A stretch of DNA of 10,100 bases from an uncultured Collinsella sp. (lineage in GTDB: Bacteria; Actinomycetota; Coriobacteriia; Coriobacteriales; Coriobacteriaceae), in NCBI GenBank assembly GCA_900542235.1, contig UQNB01000073.1, positions 1 through 10,100 of the forward strand, in the 5' to 3' direction. The position numbers and the translations under genes were made by a program. How positions within the stretch are numbered: position 1 is the first letter of the stretch; every line of letters starts with the position of its first letter. Under the pieces are notes generated by a model. That model did no database searches, was not told where the DNA came from, and worked only from the letters and a program-made list of their open reading frames with translations. Of the stretch, positions 6,448 through 10,100 are shown in pieces.

Positions 6448-7212
6448 CTAGCAAATGACCTGCGTATGCTCCTCGATGGCGGCGCGATCCTCGGCGGCAA
6501 TACCCGGCTCGCACACCACGGCGTCCAAATTGTCCAGGCGGCAGAAGGTGTAGAAGTCGCGCTTGCCGATCTTGCTGGAGTCGGCGATCAGATAGCGCGA
6601 GTCGGCCTTGCTAAAGGCGAGCTGCTGGATACGGCCCTCGTCCATGTTGGACGTAGATACGTCACCGTCCAAGATGCCGTTGGCACCGATAAACGCCGCG
6701 TCGATGCCCAGCGCACGCAGGGTATCCTCGGCCGTTGGCCCCACAAAAGCGGCAGTGCGGCGACGGTACATACCGCCCACGAGGCACAGGTCGCAGTCCT
6801 CGCGCGCCTCGAGCAGGTTAAACACCGAAAGCGAATTGGTCACAATGCGCAGACGAAACGCCGGCAACATCGAGGCCATCTGCTCAACCGTGGTGCCTGT
6901 CCCCAAAAAGATGGTCGAGCCTTCCTCGATAAGCTCCACAGAACGGCGCGCAATCTGCAACTTTTCCTCGGCATGCTTCGTGCGCTTTTCGCTGTGCGAA
7001 TACTCATGGCGCAGCATAGCATGTGGACGGCCCTGCGCACTGCGGGCTCCGCCGTGCACGCGCTCGATCTCGCCCAGGCTCGCAAGCTCCTCAAGGTCAC
7101 GGCGGATCGTCATATCCGAGACACCTAACGCATCCGAAATCTCCTTGACCGAGACCGTGCCCTGCTCTTCGAGCAGCTGCCGAACCTTATCCTGTCGCTC
7201 CGCTTTAATCAC
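6448..7212 (-). CDS. DeoR-family transcriptional repressor, LacR-like
   Basis: This 254-residue repressor has the DeoR/GlpR layout. The N-terminal winged helix (about 3-57) contains the family signature VSDMTIRRDL at 31-40 and ends in HGGARS (53-58). The phosphosugar-sensing domain follows, with GTGTT at 104-108 and TNS at 125-127, and ends with a DSSKIGKRDFYTF-like stretch. The resemblance to LacR, the repressor of lactose-PTS/tagatose-6-phosphate operons, is high along the length, for example VSDMT-RRDL, HGGARS and HSEKRT. The GTG at 7210-7212 is chosen because GAGGA lies 6 nt upstream. A GTG at 7237-7239 has no such site and adds nine atypical residues. It is divergent from galM. The inducer is probably a hexose phosphate such as tagatose 6-phosphate (inference from LacR). 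It may also act on lac genes elsewhere. Confidence 0.9.
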   Translation of the reverse strand: MIKAERQDKVRQLLEEQGTVSVKEISDALGVSDMTIRRDLEELASLGEIERVHGGARSAQGRPHAMLRHEYSHSEKRTKHAEEKLQIARRSVELIEEGSTIFLGTGTTVEQMASMLPAFRLRIVTNSLSVFNLLEAREDCDLCLVGGMYRRRTAAFVGPTAEDTLRALGIDAAFIGANGILDGDVSTSNMDEGRIQQLAFSKADSRYLIADSSKIGKRDFYTFCRLDNLDAVVCEPGIAAEDRAAIEEHTQVIC

Positions 7213-7263
7213 GATGAGTCCTCGCTGTTCCACGCTCACGTCAATTCAAACAGTAACGAACAA

Positions 7264-7272
7264 ATTGTATCA
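7264..7272 (-). promoter_or_regulatory. Extended -10 promoter of the LacR-like gene
   Basis: On the minus strand TGATACAAT reads as an extended -10 element (TG-n-TACAAT, five of six consensus bases). A perfect TTGACA lies upstream on that strand but only 13 nt away, too close for a standard pair. The extended -10 probably carries the promoter. Nearby AAACA/AACAAA words (7247-7265) may be repressor half-sites, but I cannot define an operator. Confidence 0.45.
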
Positions 7273-7416
7273 GACCCGTGCGTGTCAAAAATGAACGCCC
7301 GTACAGCTCAATCATCACTTTTTTGAGAAAAATACCCCCTGCTTTAGTGGGGTGTAGTGATAATCTCGCCTGTTCGCGCTACAGTTTGTCGGAAATACCT
7401 CGATGTTAGGAACCAA

Positions 7417-8469
7417 ATGATCACTTCCGAGCTTTTCGGCACCGCGCCGTGCGGTACCCCCGTTCATCGTTACACCCTCAACGGGCCCGAGATCTGCGTT
7501 CGCATTATGGACTTTGGCGCCACCGTGCTGGGCATCGACGTGCCCGACATCCCCGGCAACGTGCGCGATGTGGTGCTGGGCTTCGATAAGCTCGAGGATT
7601 ACTTTGACAACCCCGCCTGCTTTGGCGCGACCATCGGCCCCGTGGCCAACCGCACTGCGGGTGCCACGATCACCATCGCCGGCACGGACTGGCATATGCC
7701 GGCCAACGAGGGCGTCAACAACCTGCACAGCGACCTTGAGCACGGCCTGCACAAGCGCGTGTGGGACGTTGAGCTCGACGAGGTCCACAATGCCGTGCGC
7801 ATGACCACCTCGCTTGAGGACGGTGAGCTAGGCCTTCCCGGCAACCGCACCTTTACGGCCGTGTTTACCGTGACGCGCACCGGCTGCTTCCGTATCGAAT
7901 ATGGCTGTGAGAGCGACCGCGCCACGTACGTGTCCATGACCAACCACACGTACTTTAACCTTGCCGGTCACAACGCCGGCATGGACTGTGAGCACTTCTT
8001 TGTTGCTAACGCTGCCCACTACCTGCCCATCAACGAGCAGAATATCCCCACCGGAGAGATCGCTCCGGTCGAGGGCACGCCGTTTGACTTCCGTGAGCTG
8101 CGCCCCGTCGCGCCCGGCATGGAAGCCGACGACCCGCAGATTAAGCAGGCCCGTGGCTACGACCACTGCCTGTGCATCGATGGCTATCAGTACGGCCGTA
8201 ATCTGCGCCGCGCGATGCACGTCGAGGAGATGTGGACCGGCCGTGAGCTGGACTATTACACCACTGCCCCGGGCGTGCAGCTCTACACCGGCAACTGGCT
8301 GGGCGACGAACACGCCAAAGACGATGCCAACTACGGTTGGGGCGCCGGCTTTGCCCTCGAGGCCGAAATGTATCCTGACACGCCGCACCATGCGCTGTTC
8401 CCCCAGGGCATCGTGGGCCCCGGTCATCCCTACAGCAATGTGATCGAATACCACTTTATGAGGCACTAG
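7417..8469 (+). CDS. galM: Aldose 1-epimerase (galactose mutarotase)
   Basis: This 350-residue cytoplasmic enzyme interconverts alpha and beta anomers of galactose or glucose, feeding freshly released beta sugar into kinases. Family landmarks appear in order: NNLH with H104, NHTYFNLAG with the catalytic H177, GVQLYTGNW, LEAEMYPD with E315 as the likely catalytic base, then PG-PYSNVIEYHF at the end. The length is normal for the family. The ATG at 7417 is preferred because AGGAA lies 4 nt upstream and the encoded start (MITSELFGT) is typical. A start at 7357 would add 20 residues that look non-coding. In NNLHSD the usual LHGG glycines are replaced by SD. It is divergent from the LacR-like gene and followed by its own terminator, so it is probably transcribed alone. 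A link to lactose use through LacG is plausible but indirect. Confidence 0.9.
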   Translation: MITSELFGTAPCGTPVHRYTLNGPEICVRIMDFGATVLGIDVPDIPGNVRDVVLGFDKLEDYFDNPACFGATIGPVANRTAGATITIAGTDWHMPANEGVNNLHSDLEHGLHKRVWDVELDEVHNAVRMTTSLEDGELGLPGNRTFTAVFTVTRTGCFRIEYGCESDRATYVSMTNHTYFNLAGHNAGMDCEHFFVANAAHYLPINEQNIPTGEIAPVEGTPFDFRELRPVAPGMEADDPQIKQARGYDHCLCIDGYQYGRNLRRAMHVEEMWTGRELDYYTTAPGVQLYTGNWLGDEHAKDDANYGWGAGFALEAEMYPDTPHHALFPQGIVGPGHPYSNVIEYHFMRH

Positions 8470-8496
8470 GCCCACAACGCGACATATCGCACAGCA

Positions 8497-8529
8497 ACGC
8501 CCGCCGGCACACCGCCGACGGGCGTTTTT
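8497..8529 (+). terminator. Rho-independent terminator of galM
   Basis: ACGCCCGCCGGC (8497-8508) pairs with GCCGACGGGCGT (8514-8525) with one mismatch around a 5-nt loop, followed by TTTTT to 8529. It begins 28 nt after the galM stop codon. Confidence 0.92.
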
Positions 8530-8574
8530 CATCTTTTGGGCTCTTTTTCGCTGTGACTGTATGAGTGACATATC

Positions 8575-8726
8575 AAAACTATGCCCATTTACTACGCTTA
8601 GCCCGGGATGCTCGACCATGCACCGGTTTTTGTTAAATGCGCGATCCGTCTACCTGCGGTTTTGTTTTTCTCAAATTCGACATGCTCGGCGATAACCGAT
8701 CAAACGTAGTAAATGGGCATAGTTTT
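8575..8726. repeat. 152-bp element with 22-bp perfect inverted ends
   Basis: The left end AAAACTATGCCC-ATTTACTACG (8575-8596) is an exact reverse complement of 8705-8726. Similarity extends a few bases outward (TCAAAA on the left, TTTTTGACA read on the right). The 108 bp between the ends has no reading frame of note and includes T-rich tracts. No transposase is nearby and I see no clear target duplication. The form fits a MITE-like or REP-like mobile element, or a long cruciform. It fills most of the 324-bp gene-free stretch between galM and the next gene; the rest is the galM terminator and the downstream hairpin of the IIB gene. Confidence 0.75.
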
Positions 8727-8761
8727 TGACAGGCGGCATCGCACGCGTCCCTCGCAAGGGC

Positions 8762-8796
8762 AAAATGATCCGTTTTCCTCCGTCCCCAAGGGATCA
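8762..8796 (-). terminator. Possible terminator of the PTS IIB gene
   Basis: On the minus strand TGATCC (8791-8796) pairs with GGATCA (8766-8771) across a 19-nt loop, followed by TTTTG. The first arm contains the TGA stop codon of the IIB gene. The stem is only 6 bp with a large loop, so it is a weak terminator. A small CCCT/AGGG hairpin (8749-8760) follows. Confidence 0.4.
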
Positions 8797-9276
8797 GTTG
8801 AACAGATTGTCGATGGGATCGGGGGCGGAACTGGGGAGATAGCGGATTTCTAGCTCTATGCCGAGTTCTTGCAGCTCTTTGAGGGCGGCAACGTCGGCAT
8901 CGTCTATGGCGACCGCGGGCGTTACAGAGCGTTTGCCCTCCCCTGTCTGCATATGGCCAATGCTGATCTTGGTTATTGGCACACCGCCCTTAACCAGCGC
9001 GAACGCATGGGCAGGTGAGGCCACCATGATCAGAATCAACTGGCGCGGCGTTGCGGTATGAATGATGTCGACGGTTCTTTGCACCGAGAAAAACCGTGTC
9101 CAAACGCCTTCTGGCGCCGCCACCCTCATGGGTGCCCATTGGCGCGAATCCGCCGCGATCTCATCGTTGACGATTAGGACAAGGTTGGAACCCACGGCCT
9201 CGTTCCACAGCGCAACATCTTGCCCGTAAATGAAACGGTCATCGATACGCGTGAGAAGAATATTGGGTTGAGCCAT
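8794..9276 (-). CDS. Mannose/sorbose-family PTS IIB, active-site His replaced by Tyr
   Basis: This 160-residue cytoplasmic protein has the full length and fold landmarks of the IIB subunit of mannose/fructose/sorbose/N-acetylgalactosamine PTS systems. NILLTRIDDRF opens it, RFFSVQRTVDII lies mid-protein, and KISIGHMQTGEGKRSV follows. In this family a histidine in RIDDRLIHGQV accepts phosphate from IIA. Here the motif reads RIDDRFIYGQD: Y17 (codon TAC, 9226-9228 on the minus strand) replaces it and D20 replaces the usual Val. The protein therefore should not pass phosphate to a sugar. No IIA, IIC or IID gene is beside it. The ATG at 9274-9276 has a weak GGGG site about 5 nt upstream. A TAATAT on the minus strand at 9327-9332 could be a -10 box. 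It may be a decayed remnant, a regulator or a sugar-binding decoy; the sequence does not decide. Confidence 0.87.
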   Translation of the reverse strand: MAQPNILLTRIDDRFIYGQDVALWNEAVGSNLVLIVNDEIAADSRQWAPMRVAAPEGVWTRFFSVQRTVDIIHTATPRQLILIMVASPAHAFALVKGGVPITKISIGHMQTGEGKRSVTPAVAIDDADVAALKELQELGIELEIRYLPSSAPDPIDNLFN

Positions 9277-9365
9277 CGCTGCCCCATTCTGCTTGAGAAC
9301 CGTAAGAGCAAGACATCACGCCTCTAATATTAGTGCATTTAAAGTGAGAAAAGCCCTCAGAACAC

Positions 9366-9394
9366 TTGCGCGGATGTGCGATGTCCCGTATCAT
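9366..9394 (+). promoter_or_regulatory. Promoter of tRNA-Thr
   Basis: TTGCGC (9366-9371) and TATCAT (9389-9394) are separated by 17 nt. The -10 box matches consensus at five of six bases; the -35 only in its TTG. The expected start is near 9401, about 33 nt before the mature tRNA, leaving a short 5' leader. Confidence 0.6.
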
Positions 9395-9433
9395 AGACAG
9401 CCGTTGACGCCTCAGTTGCGTCACCACATGGCC

Positions 9434-9509
9434 GCCAGCGTAGCTCAGTTGGTAGAGCACCGCTCTCGTAAAGCGGGGGTCACCGGTTCGAGCCCGGTCG
9501 CTGGCTCCA
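9434..9509 (+). tRNA. tRNA-Thr, anticodon CGU
   Basis: The cloverleaf is complete. The acceptor stem is GCCAGCG (9434-9440) with CGCTGGC (9499-9505), and the D stem is GCTC/GAGC. The anticodon stem CCGCT/AGCGG encloses the loop CTCGTAA with anticodon CGT at 9467-9469. The T arm contains GGTTCGAGCC. The discriminator is T and the CCA end is encoded (9507-9509). It reads the threonine codon ACG. It stands alone with its own promoter and terminator. Confidence 0.97.
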
Positions 9510-9520
9510 TTGCACAAGAT

Positions 9521-9543
9521 AGCCGCCTTCGGGCGGCTTTTTT
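9521..9543 (+). terminator. Rho-independent terminator of tRNA-Thr
   Basis: AGCCGCC (9521-9527) and GGCGGCT (9532-9538) form a perfect stem closed by a stable TTCG tetraloop, followed by six Ts (9538-9543). It starts 12 nt after the tRNA CCA end. Confidence 0.94.
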
Positions 9544-9606
9544 GTTGCCGATTTGAGTGCGTGTGCGCCAACCCAAGCATCGCCACGTCGATCGCTTCCT
9601 GCTCAT

Positions 9607-10062
9607 TTATTTGCGAAGAACATCGGCTAGCCGCAGGATTGAAATCATCGACCGATAAGTGAGTTCCACTTTTTCGCCCGCAAGCAGTCGTTTCGAGCCA
9701 ATCTCATCTAGCCCCACAAGCCGAGAAAACAGCGGGCCGCTCATCGTGCCCTCGTCAATTGATTCCCTTATGGTCTTCAAAACGTCCGTATCATGAAGCG
9801 ATGCCGAGCTGTAGGGGGCAACACGAGCGGAACTCTCAATTAACGACGAGACAAAAGGATGGAGATGCTTTGGACATAGTCCATCAAACACCACATCCCC
9901 ATTGTCATCCGAGCCGACCAGGCGCCAAGTATAATGATCGACCCAGTCATCTCCGTCATATATGGCGTCCATGAGCAACTTCCCGTCTAGAGAGAGAAAC
10001 CTATTTGGACATCGGGACGCAAGACCGCAAGCCATATCGGGCCCGCAGCAGCTCCAACCCAA
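9607..10062 (-). CDS. Unrecognised protein with Cys-rich N-terminus; start uncertain
   Basis: I do not recognise the family. The 151-residue frame starts at a TTG (10060-10062) and ends at TAA (9607-9609). The first 20 residues hold cysteines 5, 6, 12 and 18, which could bind a metal. The middle is acidic and aromatic (YDGDDWVDHYTW). The C-terminal 45 residues (LVGLDEIGSKRLLAGE onward) could be a small helical, perhaps DNA-binding, domain, but this is a guess. The TTG has no good ribosome binding site. The frame stays open upstream to a TGA at 10096-10098, and those codons add two more cysteines in a similar style but no start codon. Another frame has ATG (10070-10072) behind AAAGGGA and stops after 24 codons. 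A frameshift near the start is therefore possible. Base composition is more A+T-rich than in the sugar genes. Confidence 0.55.
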   Translation of the reverse strand: MGWSCCGPDMACGLASRCPNRFLSLDGKLLMDAIYDGDDWVDHYTWRLVGSDDNGDVVFDGLCPKHLHPFVSSLIESSARVAPYSSASLHDTDVLKTIRESIDEGTMSGPLFSRLVGLDEIGSKRLLAGEKVELTYRSMISILRLADVLRK

Positions 10063-10100
10063 CGCACCACATAGGTTCCCTTTCGTACATGTGTATCAAT

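Noticed and set aside
7213..7239. A longer DeoR-family protein from the GTG at 7237-7239
   Set aside because: No ribosome site precedes it, while GAGGA lies 6 nt before the GTG at 7210-7212, which gives the typical IKAERQ start.
6466..7294. Long plus-strand frames opposite the DeoR-family gene
   Set aside because: Arg/Ser/Ala-rich shadow products without domains; the opposite strand encodes a clear LacR-like protein.
7357..7416. A longer GalM from a start at 7357
   Set aside because: The added 20 residues do not resemble GalM, and AGGAA lies just before the ATG at 7417.
7828..8619. A 263-codon minus-strand frame opposite galM and through its terminator
   Set aside because: It is a shadow of galM, and it runs through the galM terminator and into the inverted-end element.
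9239..9586. Minus-strand and plus-strand frames across the tRNA region (about 90-115 codons)
   Set aside because: They run through tRNA-Thr and its terminator, so they are not protein genes.

Overview
The window is a GC-rich bacterial stretch that looks like a gut Coriobacteriia genome of the Collinsella type. That placement is an inference from base composition, the lactose-PTS gene set, encoded CCA on the tRNA and the intergenic palindromes; no marker gene in the window proves it. Twelve hundred bases in the middle (a Fic gene and its upstream region) look visibly richer in A+T than the sugar genes around them.

Layout from left to right. Positions 1-1464 hold a leftward LacI-family repressor, preceded (to its left) by a hairpin repeat, and a divergent control region with three alternating half-sites of a LacI-type operator. 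Positions 1465-4740 hold a rightward two-gene operon: a LacE-like PTS EIICB permease and a LacG-like 6-phospho-beta-galactosidase, ended by a strong terminator. Positions 4741-5107 have no gene but carry the terminator, two more copies of the hairpin repeat, and a 32-bp-armed inverted repeat directly upstream of a Fic-domain protein gene (5108-6340). Positions 6448-8469 hold a divergent pair: a leftward DeoR-family repressor that resembles LacR, and a rightward aldose 1-epimerase (GalM) gene with its terminator. Positions 8470-8793 carry no gene; they contain a ~150-bp element with 22-bp perfect inverted ends. Next are a leftward stand-alone mannose-family PTS IIB whose active-site histidine is a tyrosine, a tRNA-Thr(CGU) with promoter and terminator, and a leftward unrecognised gene with a cysteine-rich N-terminus.

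How the genes may work together: LacE would import lactose (or another beta-galactoside) and phosphorylate it, LacG would split the product into glucose and galactose 6-phosphate, and GalM would interconvert hexose anomers. Control would come from the adjacent LacI protein at the lac operon and from the LacR-like protein at galM or elsewhere. The EIIA partner (LacF) and the tagatose-6-phosphate enzymes (LacABCD) are not in the window, so the pathway must be completed elsewhere. The most unusual items are the Tyr-for-His IIB, the doubled-half-site inverted repeat in front of fic, and two families of intergenic palindromic elements.
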